Source: Pogonophryne albipinna (Eukaryota > Chordata > Actinopteri > Perciformes > Artedidraconidae). Taken from it: a stretch of 64,000 nt of DNA. The number at the start of each line of letters is the position of its first letter. The stretch's first letter is position 1. Where the stretch lies: contig CM053249.1 in NCBI GenBank assembly GCA_028583405.1, positions 34,982,628 to 35,046,627 on the forward strand. Reading direction: 5' to 3'. The notes under the pieces are model-generated. The model was not told where the DNA came from. It was given only the letters and a program-made list of their open reading frames with translations, and ran no database searches. Made by a program: the position numbers and the translations under genes. Positions 1-12,052 of this stretch are shown here, in pieces.

Positions 1-483
1 CTCTGTTTCTTATCCTATATCTAATAGAACTGCTCGGGTCTTGATAGATTGAGTGGGGAAGTTCATGAGATCTTTCTAGAGGGTTATCAAGAATAACTTT
101 TATCCAATGACCTTTTCCCTCTCTGTCTGTGTCTGTGTATTCTCTTGTTCCGATTAACCCAGCCAAATCTTTGTTCTTGTTTTGTATCTATATCTACGCC
201 GGGATCCGGAGTCGAGGCTGATCCTCTTGCTGTAGTCCTGTGTCTTGGATCCTCTATCCTGAGTTCTGGATTAAGTCGTGGACTTCGGGTCGTGGCTGAA
301 CCTGTCTCTGCGGTCCTGCCTTGGGTCTCGTCATGCTGCTTCCCTGATGGCTTCCACAGGATTGTAGCTGACATCCTCGTGGATTCATCTTCTTATTACA
401 GACACATGCATTTCCTAACATTCGGTCTATATGCTGTAAAATGTATTATCTCTTCGATTTACACACGGCATCTATTGCACGTC

Positions 484-775
484 TGTCCGTCCTGGGAGAG
501 GGATCCCTCCTCTGTTGCTCTCCCTGAGGTTTCTCCCATGTTCCCTTTAAACTGTGGGTTTTCTCTGGAAGTTTTTCCTTGTACGATGTGAGGGTCTAAG
601 GACAGAGGGTGTCGTTTTTCTCATACTGATATTCTGAACAATCTGTGCTGTTGTATTTGCTGTAAAGTGTCTCTACTGTAGGCTATTTTTATTTTATGTA
701 CAGCACTTTGGCTCGACCAAAAATCGTTTATAAATGTGCTATATAAATAAAACTTGATTTGATTTGATTTGAAAT
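484..775 (+). repeat. SINE/LINE-like dispersed repeat 3' end
   Basis: The stretch ends in a short tandem tail (ttgatttgatttgattt) preceded by a gctatataaataaaa motif. Non-LTR retrotransposon-derived repeats of fish genomes characteristically end this way. Family assignment is from memory and not verified. The mirrored copy lies at about 18262-18553. The 148-residue open frame over this segment is not a gene. Confidence 0.6.
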
Positions 776-954
776 GTTTAAATCACATTTGGTCCGATAA
801 CTTTAGCGAAAAAGTTAATTGGACAAAACCCTTAAAACTTTACACACTTCTTTAATAATTCCAAAGAAGACGAGCTGATAAACCAATCAGATTCCAGTAT
901 TAGGGGAGGTAGGATTGTAGGTCGTATGATTGTAAAGTGACAACTAAATTAACC

Positions 955-1041
955 AGACCAATGGGAGGCGTGTGGCGCAGTGGGCTAGTGCGTTGGTGTT
1001 CGGATCAGGGGGGGTCACAGGTTCAAACCCCACTGCAGTCA
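955..1041 (+). repeat. tRNA-derived SINE head (A and B boxes)
   Basis: An A-box-like tggcgcagtgg (973-983) and a B-box-like ggttcaaaccc (1020-1030) lie at tRNA-like spacing. This is the internal RNA polymerase III promoter of a tRNA-derived SINE. The expected SINE body does not follow. After about 1041 the sequence changes to a terminal-repeat-like tttctcaatc and the body resumes at about 8342. Mirrored at about 17997-18082. It is not a functional tRNA gene: no cloverleaf acceptor pairing was found. Confidence 0.7.
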
Positions 1042-2454
1042 GGGGGTGTTTCTCAATCGTGAGGATGCTGGCTTGGTAGTCGTGTACTACCAAGTCACTT
1101 CCTTCAGAAACGAAGCAAGTATGCAAGAAGAATGGAACAGGCTAACAAGTGTGCCACTCTCTAACGGTTTCAACATAAACTGTACCGAAAATAAATACCT
1201 CACGATGTCTATCTAATTATGAACTTGCTTTACTTTTACGGGACACATTTTTGGTGATAACAAACAAATGTAACAAAGTCACATATTTACCAACACATGT
1301 TCTACGCCACTACATACTTACATTTAAATGTGTGCTGCGTCGGTTCAGCCATTCTCCGCAAGGGTTTTTGAAATTGGTCCGTGCGCAAAGCATTGTGGGG
1401 ATTTTAAGGACGCGAAGTCTACCCATGTGCAGCCTCGAAATTACCCCAAGGACGCGGCCTCGGTGGAATTCCAAGTATGCTGGAGATTGGAACAGTCCTT
1501 CAGCGGCAGTGAAATTCAAGTGAACAAATATCGAGTTTAATTCATGTTGTATGTGCTTTGTCCTCTGACCCGAACTCATTTACGGTAAAAACTGATTGTT
1601 GGTTCCGGCGCGCGCCATAATAACGTGAGAGAGGCAGAGAGCTGCCTGCAAAATAAATGATGGCTCAAAGTTCATTAATGAACTTTGGTTTTAAAAAAAA
1701 AAAGCCAGACTCCAAGAAGAGCCCCCACTGCCCTCATCTATCAGCGATCTATACGATCATTTTCTGATAACGATGAAATAGCCCCGCCTCCCTCTCCCCA
1801 CCTCTCCTGCTGCTGGGCTATCAGAAGAACAAAAAATGTTAACGGAAACTCTGCCGCACGTTTCCCTCGTCCCTTGGAAGAGGGGGAGAGGTGGGTGTTT
1901 TTCATCTGCTGGTGGACAGTCCGGAGAGATATACACAGGGTTGGGTTGTAACGGAATACATGTTACGTTACGTTACATGTTGCGTTACGTAATCAGAATA
2001 CAAAAATCAAGTGTATTCAGCTGGCGCTACATTTGAAAAAACGAGTAATCTGATTACAGTTACTTTCGTAAACGTGAAGTGAATACATTTTGGAATACTT
2101 ATTGGAATTATTGGTGGAAAAGTTTCCTCACAAAATGTAATATTCATTACCGGCAGAACCATGGGCGTCGCAGCCATTATATGAGGGTGGGACAAGTCCC
2201 CCCCACTTTTTCAAATGATTAGTTTAGACCCCCCCACTTTTACTCTGCGGAAAGTCCGTGAATCGGTCTCTCCACTCGCCGCACTTTGTAGAGCGCTGTG
2301 TCAGTGCTTCACTATCAAATCCATTCCACTTATTGAGAGAATGCCCAAATCAATGAAACTCCGTTCCATGTTTTCAATGCTACTTTGTACCAAGGCAGAT
2401 TCTCACATAGCGCGCGCATGTTCAAGGAGTGTTGTCATAGTTGGACAGCTCAGG

Positions 2455-3849
2455 TGCCTCATTTATAAAGGGATATATGCTCAAAAAATGGCGTACGCCA
2501 GTTTCTACGCAATGTTTGCGATTTATAAAATACTAACTTGATGGGGAAATGTGCGGTCCTCCACGCAAACTCTAACCCATGCATACGCACTAAGCACAAA
2601 AACGGGAGAGACGAGAAACTGCGACACCGCGTTGGCAGAAGGAAGAATGGAGAGAAATGTGTGGAAATAATACCATAAACAAAATGTTACCTCTCATTTA
2701 TCATATATGAATAATTCATTTTCAAACATTGATTAAAGCCAATCTTAAAATGATTAAACAAACGCCTGTTTGAGACTCCTCAGTGCACACACACACATAA
2801 CTTGGAGAAATAAATAAATACGGATATGTTATTTAAAACCACCTCGAATATGTTGTGTTAATGTTATGAAATGTTTTCTCATAAATTATGCGGTAAGCAG
2901 GAGGACAGAATTACGTCTAAACTGACGCCGTTTTGCATTTCTATAGGTTGTAGATACGAGCATGGTTTTATATACTATCATGTTTAATCGTGTTTTATGC
3001 TGTTTGCCAAGACTTGATAAGTCGCTCGTAAAACACAGGAGGTATGGAAACTAAGAACACCATATGTGGTCAATTGTACAGCTAATATAACACAACACAT
3101 TAGTTGTATTTCCTTTAACTGGTGGATATAGAGTTGCTGAGGGGGGGGGGGGGGGTGTTGAGATGCACAGGCTGCAGTGGAGACGCTGCGCACAGCTGAT
3201 CGACAGCTGGGACACAAACCACCAAATACGAAAACATAATTCAGACCCAGTCGTCATGACTCCACTCCGGAGGGATTCCCCGATCATTTCTTACAGTTTC
3301 TCATCAAGGAGGTGTCTCCTGTCCCCGGTACAAACACACTGCCTGATGAAGGCTATGTGTATTCTTTTTGTCATTATCCTTTTTCGGACCACTTATTTAT
3401 TTATTTTGGTGACGATCCGACCTCCATGCTGCTACTCTGGTTCAAACGGCATCCACCAAACATTATGATTTATCTCGACCTCCACAAAATAACCAAAATC
3501 TGACACGGTGTGAGATGTCTTTTTTTAGCTGTTCTGTCCTCATTTCCTGCTATCTTCTTCATAAAGTCAGTCAGAATGAATGAATGAATGAATGGGCGTT
3601 TCTTTGACTATATATAGGCAAATATGGGCGTTACGTGAAGCCCGCAAAAGCTGCACCGCATTTCAAGTCGGTTGTGATTTATAAAGGGAAACCGGCGTAG
3701 GAAGTGTCGTACGCACTTTCCTCGCCGGTACGCAATGTTTGGTGAATCGGAAAATGTCGGAACATTTCTGTACCTATTTTTTGGATTTCTACTACGTAAG
3801 CAACCTTCCCACGTGAATCCTACGCACGGCATTATAAATGAGGCCCCAG
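2455..3849. mobile_element. nested element with gcctcatttataa inverted ends
   Basis: The left end reads gcctcatttataaagg and the right end is its imperfect inverse (cattataaatgaggcccc). Both ends continue with tacgca/tgcgta-rich subterminal motifs. There is no transposase. Class is unresolved because the target duplication is not clear. Contains a poly-G run at about 3140-3154. Mirrored at about 15192-16584. Confidence 0.55.
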
Positions 3850-4718
3850 ATCTGTTGTATGATGACGGTGACGGAGGTAAGGCACACACACCTAGGCCCA
3901 ATCCCAAACCACTCCCTCGACCCTACCCCTCCGTGACGGAGTGAACTCCGTCTGTAGCCACACTCGCAGCTCAACGAGGCTCCCTCCTGTCAGATGGAGG
4001 GAGTAAATACAGCAGCAAGCTTTGGGACGGCCTCCCTTCTCTCCGGCAGAAACAGGAAATGCCGTAACTGTATGTACAACAACGGTTTCAAATCAGCATC
4101 TCTTAGACAAAAAGTTTAAATGAATAACTCAAATAAAACTCCAAACATCTTTCATTGTGTTTCAAAGCTCTTTTAGTTTTAAACCTGATGTTTATAAGCT
4201 TCTTAGTTTTTGCAACAGTCTGTAAATATACACAACTTTATAATAAAATGCACACATTTACCTTTTTCTAGACTAAACACAGGTATGATCCTAAGTTAAA
4301 AACATATGAGGTTTTCATGAGGTTGTTAACATCGCAATTTATCAGTGGATGTTTGCTGGAACTACTTGTAAACAGCACACAGCGTGGCTCCGGTCAGGTA
4401 GAGACAAGGGCCCTTTCTCATTTCTCTAACTCCCCTCCTCGACTCCCCTCCTCGACTCCTATCCTCGATACTTAGTCCCGCCCACAGGAGATGGGAGCGG
4501 AGGAGCCGAGGAGGGGAACCGAGGAGAGAGGAGGGGAAGCAGCAGGCGGTTAGAGAAATGAGAACTCCTCTCCTCTGAGCGGTCATTTTAAAGAGACGTC
4601 CATTAATGATGACAGGAGGCACAGCCCTCTGTCTGATGGACAGATGTGTTCATGATGACTTATTTACTTTGATTCATTCACAATGCGGTATAATGAGACA
4701 ATAACAGGCTACAGATGC

Positions 4719-4720
<2 letters not shown>

Positions 4721-4779
<59 letters not shown>
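4721..4779. repeat. CA microsatellite
   Basis: About 29 CA dinucleotides followed by an AT run. The mirrored GT tract is at 14264-14320. The two arms differ in the adjoining AT length, one of the few differences between them. Confidence 0.95.
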
Positions 4780-4794
<15 letters not shown>

Positions 4795-6375
4795 TTATAT
4801 AAATATACAATTTCAGAATCAAACAGAGCACCTTCATAGTAACGTAACACTATCAGAGACTGGATATATCCCCCTCTTCCCTCTGGTCGCTACAATAAGG
4901 AAAATAAATTATGGGCCAAAAGTGTTATTTACAAGTATTAAAAGTAAGCAGAGGACACCAAACCAACTGGGACCTGTCTGTCCGCTGCATCTACGCACAC
5001 ACTGTACCACACACACCTACACCACACACACGCACATACAGCTCCTAAAACAGGCTACAGCCGTTGTGTATTTTATTGTGAAGCACTAAATGGTTTTAGA
5101 AAAATATCGACTCTTTGTTTGTAGATATCTACTAACTAAAGCAAATAAAGAGAGTAATGTAGGCCTGTTATACGAGTGATATATATTATACACACTGCTC
5201 TGCTTTCTGCGGACCTCACAGCTGCTCTCACTGTAAACATCGCGTCGCGATGAAAGCAGTTAATAAAATAATATCCAGGGGATGCATGCAGAGCTGTCAT
5301 TGGCTGAGATAAGTCCGGCCGTGCGTCACGACTCTTTGAAACATCTCTGTTGCCGGAAATGCATCCACGAAGGAGCCGTGGAGGACCGTGGAGGACCCAT
5401 CAGTGTATCCTCGGTTATAGCTCCTCCAGAGAGCCTCCTCGACGCTCGATCCTCGAAGTGCATTTAGAGAAATGAGATGTCCTTCAACATGGCGCGCTGA
5501 AATTCATTTCCGGGTCACTACCGGAGGACCGAGGAGTCGAGGAGTCGAGGAGGGGGATTTGATGAAATGAGAAAGGGCCAAGAGAGGCTTCTCAATACTC
5601 AAATTTCCCCTCCTCGACTCCTCGACTACTCGGTCCTCCGGTTGTGACCCGGAAATGAATTTCAGCGCGCCATTTTGAAGGACATCTCATTTCTCTAAAT
5701 GCACACCGAGGACCGAGCATCAAGCGTCGAGGAGGCTCTCTGGAGGAGCTCTAACCGAGGATACACTGATGGTTCCTCCACGGCTCCTCCGCGGATGCAT
5801 TTCCGGGAACGGTGGAGGCGTGACGCACGGCCGGACTTATCTCAGCCAATGACAGCTCTGCATGCATCCTCTGGATATTATTTTAGAAACTGCTTTCATC
5901 GCGTCGAGATGTTACAGTGAGAACAGCTGTGAGGTCCGTGCGATAAGCAGAGCAGTGTACAATATATATCACTCAGTATAACAGGCCTACATTACTCTCT
6001 TTGTTTGCTGTAGTTTAGTAGATATCTACAAACAAAGAGTCAATATTTTTCTAAGACCATTTAGTGCTTCACATAATAAAATACACAACGGCTGTAGCCT
6101 GATTATGCTTTAGGAGCTGTAAGTGTGTGTGGTAGGCAATGTGTGTGTGTGGTACAGTATGTAGGTGTGTGTTGTACAGTGCGTAGATGCGGCGGACAGA
6201 CGGGTCTCAGTTGGTTTGGTGTCCTCTGCTTACTTTTAACACTTGTACAACTTTTGGCCCGTAATTTCAATTCCCCATTTCAGCGACCAGAGAGAGGGGG
6301 GGATATATCCAGTCTCTGATTGTGTTACGTTATTATGAGAGTGCTCTCATACTTTAAATTGTATATATTTATACA
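4795..6375. repeat. foldback: inverted repeat of about 780 bp with a short loop
   Basis: 4795-5575 is the imperfect reverse complement of 5590-6375. For example, the motif around gcatgcagagctgtcattgg (about 5283) reappears inverted at about 5847-5870. The centre lies near 5582, in ggccaagagaggcttctc. Arm identity is visibly lower than between the 9-kb arms, so this hairpin is older. A second copy of the hairpin lies in the mirrored arm at about 12672-14247. Confidence 0.8.
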
Positions 6376-6994
6376 AAGACGGCTCTGAATTAATAATCAA
6401 ATATGTTTCCTTTCTTTACTACTGGATGAAATTACAAAATGTACCCATCATTTTCCTCATGCTAGTATAGCCACATAAAAGTATCAAACCACCTGATAAA
6501 ATACACCAGAATACAGGAAATATATTTTTAAAAATGTCCCCCCCACATTCAGGATGCTTCCTACGCCCATGGGCAGAACTGTGTGCGCACTGCACGGCGC
6601 TGCAGCATGTCTGTGAGCGAGAGAGAGATGCAGCGTGTCTGTGAGGCCCCGCCCCCCGCAGATGAGAGAGAGATCTCTTTTAAAATATATTGAAAGTTAG
6701 AAACGGAGATGGTTAGATAAAATGTGCAAGATAACGTTTATGTAGCATTTTTTATTGTCGAAATGATGACATTTATAACGGGATCAAATCAAAGTGAATG
6801 GCCTGCTGCTGCTGAATGCATGGCGCAAGTGACTGGAAGAAGTTGTAAAAGTTATTACATCGTTTCAGATAATATTAATAATGATAATTCATTCTATGTA
6901 GGGGTGCCTTTCAAAGCACCCAAGGACACCTTACAATTCAAAACATATTCCAAGGAAAGGTTTTAAGACAGTACAAAGAATGCAGTCCTGGTGA

Positions 6995-8159
6995 CAGTGG
7001 CGGCGCCAGAGATTTTCTCTAGGGGGTGCTGTGGGGTAGCTTGACGTTTCATAGAGGGTGCTCAAACATTAAGGGTTTCCCATTAATACACCAGCGCTAC
7101 AGTTTAATTTTCTATTGCAACACTCCCCACACGCACACACAGTGTACCCGCGACTGTTACAATGAAGGCTCGGTAATCAGCTCACGGCATATAGGTGTAA
7201 GCAGGGATAAAGTGCTATTTTTTACAAGTGGGGAGTGGACCTCTCCTCCTCTAGGAGGGTCCGGGGGAAGATTTTTTTTTAAATATTGAAGTTAAAAGCA
7301 TCAATCTGGTGCACTTTGAGAGCAAAATGAAGAGATCTATGGATATACTGTATCTCTCAACATACATATGAAACAGAACTGTAAACAGATTTTCTATTTC
7401 TATTTTCTATTTCCGCGGCGGTCGTAAGGATCGCGGCCACTCTAGTCAATGGGTGCTATTCCACCACACGCGCCGCGTTACGGCTCAGACACGTCCCAGA
7501 AGCGGCTCGGCGCAGCGCTTCTGTAAAATTAGGATGAATCCTATTTTTGCCGCGGCGCAGCCGTAAGGTATGGTCGGGCAGGCAGCCCCCCCCCCCCCTC
7601 GCAGGAAGTCGAAAGGTGAGCATCCGGGCCAGGCCCATCCCCCACATATACTAATTTAGCAGACCCCCCTCCTTCATCACAACACCTCCACTACGATACG
7701 CACAATGGACGACGAGGTTTTCATCATGGAAGTGGAAAAACACACTATTTTATATGATGTAACCAATGCTTACTACAAGGACAACATCAGAAAGGACAAG
7801 GCCTGGTTTTTAGTCGCTGCAGTTTGTGGAGTGGAAGGTAACAACTACATATTAATGTTTTAAAGTTAATTAATACTTGTAGGTACAGTGCAGAGCCATT
7901 CAATAAACACAATTTAAACAGACACAACAATAAAACATTTAACTACGTAGCCTACTTACTTTCTTGTAGAAGTACAAATGTCCAGGATGCCCGAATCAAT
8001 AACAAAACTGCGAGCCTGCACGCACGACGCTACTATAATAATAAATAATAAATAATAATAATAATTTTAGAAAAAAACAAACACATATTTCTTGGGGGTG
8101 CTTTGGCAATCCTGGGGGGTGCTTCAGCACCCCCTAGCTCCCCCCTGGCGCCGCCCCTG
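6995..8159. mobile_element. hAT-like element with imperfect 8-bp TSD
   Basis: The termini are cagtggcggcgccag and its inverse ctggcgccgcccctg. The next inner block, gggggtgct, is also inverted. The flanks are cctggtga (6987-6994) and ccgggtga (8160-8167), an 8-bp duplication with one mismatch. Short inverted ends and an 8-bp duplication are typical of hAT elements. It carries a MADF-domain exon (7705-7837) that probably belongs to a further nested element. Mirrored at 10888-12052. Confidence 0.75.
7705..7837 (+). pseudogene. MADF-domain exon of transposon origin
   Basis: An ATG opens a 44-codon frame starting MDDEVFIMEVEKHTILYDV and including YYKDNIRKDKAW. It is followed by a splice-donor-like g|gtaac at 7838. 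The pattern of acidic start, LYDV, YKDNIRKDKAW and the hydrophobic helix matches the first part of a MADF (Myb/SANT-like in ADF1) domain. In fish such exons commonly belong to the DNA-binding protein of PIF/Harbinger transposons. No downstream exon or transposase is visible, so this is most likely a remnant. Which transposon owns it is inferred. Confidence 0.55.
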
Positions 8160-8341
8160 CCGGGTGATGGAAAGTATTCCAAAAGTATTCTAAAAGTAAT
8201 CTGCCACCGGTACCGGCGGGGATTGTTGTTAGCTTCTGAGGCGCAGAAGAAAAATCTGGCCCACCCTATTTTTTACAGGCCCACCCTAAAGTACATTTCT
8301 GCCTACGCTACTGGCCAGTATCCTCGAGATTGAGAAACGGC

Positions 8342-8445
8342 CAGCATGTCGTTGTGTCCCTGAGACACCTCACCCCAAAGTGCTCCTGTGGGGATTGCCC
8401 ACAGTATTGGATAAAAGCGTCTAACAAGTAACATGTCATGTAATG
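8342..8445 (+). repeat. tRNA-derived SINE body and tail
   Basis: Begins catgtcgttgtgtccctgag and ends with ggataaaagcgtctaac and a short atgtcatgtaatgt tail, as in fish tRNA-SINEs. It is the missing partner of the head at 955-1041. Mirrored at about 10602-10705. Confidence 0.6.
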
Positions 8446-8779
8446 TTCAAAAAGTTTAAAAAAACATCGACCAACCAGGATAGCCAGAAAAAGCCATTAC
8501 AGGCTACGAGCTTTTCACCAAAAAAAGGAATATTAGTTATAAGACATATTATAATTATCTCTATTAACGTATTGTTCCGTTAGCAACCGAGCTAACTAGC
8601 TTCCTTATGTCTGGAAACAATGTTTATAACCCTTTAATGACAATAATGAGACATTTGCTTCTCTTATAGCCTGTTGTTGTGTTACTGCTTTCAAACACCT
8701 CAAACCTGCAGAAAAGACAGATGGATGAACGTCTGTATCTCCGGAGCATTTAACCATTTAAACTGCATTTAAAACATGA

Positions 8780-9023
8780 CATTACTTGTTTACATTTGTT
8801 ACTGCCTTGTCGTATTGTTCTTGTATTTGTATGGTAATGTTGTATTGTTGTACTGTTCGATGTATCATAGGTCCAATTTATAGTCACTTTGTATATTATA
8901 TATTCAAAGTTTTAGCTTGTATTGTCAACATGATACTGTCTGTTATGTGTAATTGCACCTTCGGGAATGCTTGGAATGTCGCTGTAGTGACGATAAAGGA
9001 ATCTAATCTAATGACATTCCCAT
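8780..9023 (+). repeat. non-LTR retrotransposon 3' tail at the gap edge
   Basis: Ends with gacgataaaggaatctaatctaat, a short tandem 3' tail like those of fish LINE families. It runs to within about 17 bases of the N gap. The mirrored copy is 10024-10267. A repeat at both contig ends is a plausible reason for the break and the misjoin. Confidence 0.55.
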
Positions 9024-10023
9024 NNNNNNNNNNNNNNNNNNNNNNNNNNNNNNNNNNNNNNNNNNNNNNNNNNNNNNNNNNNNNNNNNNNNNNNNNNNNN
9101 NNNNNNNNNNNNNNNNNNNNNNNNNNNNNNNNNNNNNNNNNNNNNNNNNNNNNNNNNNNNNNNNNNNNNNNNNNNNNNNNNNNNNNNNNNNNNNNNNNNN
9201 NNNNNNNNNNNNNNNNNNNNNNNNNNNNNNNNNNNNNNNNNNNNNNNNNNNNNNNNNNNNNNNNNNNNNNNNNNNNNNNNNNNNNNNNNNNNNNNNNNNN
9301 NNNNNNNNNNNNNNNNNNNNNNNNNNNNNNNNNNNNNNNNNNNNNNNNNNNNNNNNNNNNNNNNNNNNNNNNNNNNNNNNNNNNNNNNNNNNNNNNNNNN
9401 NNNNNNNNNNNNNNNNNNNNNNNNNNNNNNNNNNNNNNNNNNNNNNNNNNNNNNNNNNNNNNNNNNNNNNNNNNNNNNNNNNNNNNNNNNNNNNNNNNNN
9501 NNNNNNNNNNNNNNNNNNNNNNNNNNNNNNNNNNNNNNNNNNNNNNNNNNNNNNNNNNNNNNNNNNNNNNNNNNNNNNNNNNNNNNNNNNNNNNNNNNNN
9601 NNNNNNNNNNNNNNNNNNNNNNNNNNNNNNNNNNNNNNNNNNNNNNNNNNNNNNNNNNNNNNNNNNNNNNNNNNNNNNNNNNNNNNNNNNNNNNNNNNNN
9701 NNNNNNNNNNNNNNNNNNNNNNNNNNNNNNNNNNNNNNNNNNNNNNNNNNNNNNNNNNNNNNNNNNNNNNNNNNNNNNNNNNNNNNNNNNNNNNNNNNNN
9801 NNNNNNNNNNNNNNNNNNNNNNNNNNNNNNNNNNNNNNNNNNNNNNNNNNNNNNNNNNNNNNNNNNNNNNNNNNNNNNNNNNNNNNNNNNNNNNNNNNNN
9901 NNNNNNNNNNNNNNNNNNNNNNNNNNNNNNNNNNNNNNNNNNNNNNNNNNNNNNNNNNNNNNNNNNNNNNNNNNNNNNNNNNNNNNNNNNNNNNNNNNNN
10001 NNNNNNNNNNNNNNNNNNNNNNN
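9024..10023. other. assembly gap of exactly 1000 N
   Basis: Unbroken N run. The bases on either side are exact reverse complements right up to the N (cattcccat before, atgggaatg after). This means two contig ends with the same terminal base were joined head to head by a fixed-size gap. Confidence 0.99.
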
Positions 10024-10887
10024 ATGGGAATGTCATTAGATTAGATTCCTTTATCGTCACTACAGCGACATTCCAAGCATTCCCGAAGGTGCAATTACAC
10101 ATAACAGACAGTATCATGTTGACAATACAAGCTAAAACTTTGAATATATAATATACAAAGTGACTATAAATTGGACCTATGATACATCGAACAGTACAAC
10201 AATACAACATTACCATACAAATACAAGAACAATACGACAAGGCAGTAACAAATGTAAACAAGTAATGTCATGTTTTAAATGCAGTTTAAATGGTTAAATG
10301 CTCCGGAGATACAGACGTTCATCCATCTGTCTTTTCTGCAGGTTTGAGGTGTTTGAAAGCAGTAACACAACAACAGGCTATAAGAGAAGCAAATGTCTCA
10401 TTATTGTCATTAAAGGGTTATAAACATTGTTTCCAGACATAAGGAAGCTAGTTAGCTCGGTTGCTAACGGAACAATACGTTAATAGAGATAATTATAATA
10501 TGTCTTATAACTAATATTCCTTTTTTTGGTGAAAAGCTCGTAGCCTGTAATGGCTTTTTCTGGCTATCCTGGTTGGTCGATGTTTTTTTAAACTTTTTGA
10601 ACATTACATGACATGTTACTTGTTAGACGCTTTTATCCAATACTGTGGGCAATCCCCACAGGAGCACTTTGGGGTGAGGTGTCTCAGGGACACAACGACA
10701 TGCTGGCCGTTTCTCAATCTCGAGGATACTGGCCAGTAGCGTAGGCAGAAATGTACTTTAGGGTGGGCCTGTAAAAAATAGGGTGGGCCAGATTTTTCTT
10801 CTGCGCCTCAGAAGCTAACAACAATCCCCGCCGGTACCGGTGGCAGATTACTTTTAGAATACTTTTGGAATACTTTCCATCACCCGG

Positions 10888-12052
10888 CAGGGGCGGCGCC
10901 AGGGGGGAGCTAGGGGGTGCTGAAGCACCCCCCAGGATTGCCAAAGCACCCCCAAGAAATATGTGTTTGTTTTTTTCTAAAATTATTATTATTATTTATT
11001 ATTTATTATTATAGTAGCGTCGTGCGTGCAGGCTCGCAGTTTTGTTATTGATTCGGGCATCCTGGACATTTGTACTTCTACAAGAAAGTAAGTAGGCTAC
11101 GTAGTTAAATGTTTTATTGTTGTGTCTGTTTAAATTGTGTTTATTGAATGGCTCTGCACTGTACCTACAAGTATTAATTAACTTTAAAACATTAATATGT
11201 AGTTGTTACCTTCCACTCCACAAACTGCAGCGACTAAAAACCAGGCCTTGTCCTTTCTGATGTTGTCCTTGTAGTAAGCATTGGTTACATCATATAAAAT
11301 AGTGTGTTTTTCCACTTCCATGATGAAAACCTCGTCGTCCATTGTGCGTATCGTAGTGGAGGTGTTGTGATGAAGGAGGGGGGTCTGCTAAATTAGTATA
11401 TGTGGGGGATGGGCCTGGCCCGGATGCTCACCTTTCGACTTCCTGCGAGGGGGGGGGGGGGCTGCCTGCCCGACCATACCTTACGGCTGCGCCGCGGCAA
11501 AAATAGGATTCATCCTAATTTTACAGAAGCGCTGCGCCGAGCCGCTTCTGGGACGTGTCTGAGCCGTAACGCGGCGCGTGTGGTGGAATAGCACCCATTG
11601 ACTAGAGTGGCCGCGATCCTTACGACCGCCGCGGAAATAGAAAATAGAAATAGAAAATCTGTTTACAGTTCTGTTTCATATGTATGTTGAGAGATACAGT
11701 ATATCCATAGATCTCTTCATTTTGCTCTCAAAGTGCACCAGATTGATGCTTTTAACTTCAATATTTAAAAAAAAATCTTCCCCCGGACCCTCCTAGAGGA
11801 GGAGAGGTCCACTCCCCACTTGTAAAAAATAGCACTTTATCCCTGCTTACACCTATATGCCGTGAGCTGATTACCGAGCCTTCATTGTAACAGTCGCGGG
11901 TACACTGTGTGTGCGTGTGGGGAGTGTTGCAATAGAAAATTAAACTGTAGCGCTGGTGTATTAATGGGAAACCCTTAATGTTTGAGCACCCTCTATGAAA
12001 CGTCAAGCTACCCCACAGCACCCCCTAGAGAAAATCTCTGGCGCCGCCACTG
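10888..12052. mobile_element. hAT-like element, mirrored copy
   Basis: Inverted copy of 6995-8159 with the same terminal repeats and flanking 8-bp motif. Confidence 0.75.
11210..11342 (-). pseudogene. MADF-domain exon, mirrored copy
   Basis: Inverted copy of the 7705-7837 exon in the right arm. It has the same ATG and donor site, and no difference was noticed. Confidence 0.55.

Larger units (their letters stand above)
2160..6571. mobile_element. 4.4-kb non-autonomous DNA transposon, 8-bp TSD
   Basis: The ends are inverted: catgggcgt at 2160 and acgcccatg ending at 6571, continuing imperfectly inward with a run of C or G. The element is flanked by the perfect 8-bp direct repeat ggcagaac (2152-2159 and 6572-6579). 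An 8-bp duplication fits hAT-type transposition (family knowledge). No transposase frame was found; inside are a second inverted-ended element (about 2455-3849), a CA microsatellite and a foldback (about 4795-6375). It is mirrored at 12476-16879 with the same duplication. Confidence 0.8.
1042..8341. mobile_element. composite insertion splitting a SINE
   Basis: The left end (about 1045, gtttctcaatcgtgaggatgc) and the right end (about 8310-8337, tatcctcgagattgagaaac) are imperfect inverted repeats. The flanks are the two halves of one tRNA-SINE: head at 955-1041, body at 8342-8445. This implies an old DNA-transposon insertion later enlarged by nested elements (2160-6571 and 6995-8159). A short target duplication resembling cag is possible but not certain. 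No transposase was recognised for the outer element. Confidence 0.5.
1..9023. repeat. left arm of a 19-kb inverted duplication
   Basis: Position x in this arm pairs with the reverse complement of position 19047 minus x near the centre, drifting to 19037 minus x at the outer end. The whole arm is therefore mirrored in 10024-19036. Short reading frames translate identically in the two arms. The few differences are mostly length changes in homopolymers or microsatellites, for example the AT/CA tract near 4780 and 14262. The arm already matches at base 1, so it may continue beyond the window. Its content is interspersed repeats only. Confidence 0.97.

Noticed and set aside
145..591. 148-residue open frame
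   Set aside because: Overlaps a dispersed repeat tail and recurs only through the inverted duplication. No domain recognised.
960..1035. Possible tRNA gene (A and B boxes)
   Set aside because: No acceptor stem or anticodon arm could be formed. The flanking sequence is SINE.
8786..10261. 417-residue open frames running through the gap on both strands
   Set aside because: They exist only because N translates as unknown residues. The real sequence at each side is a non-LTR tail.
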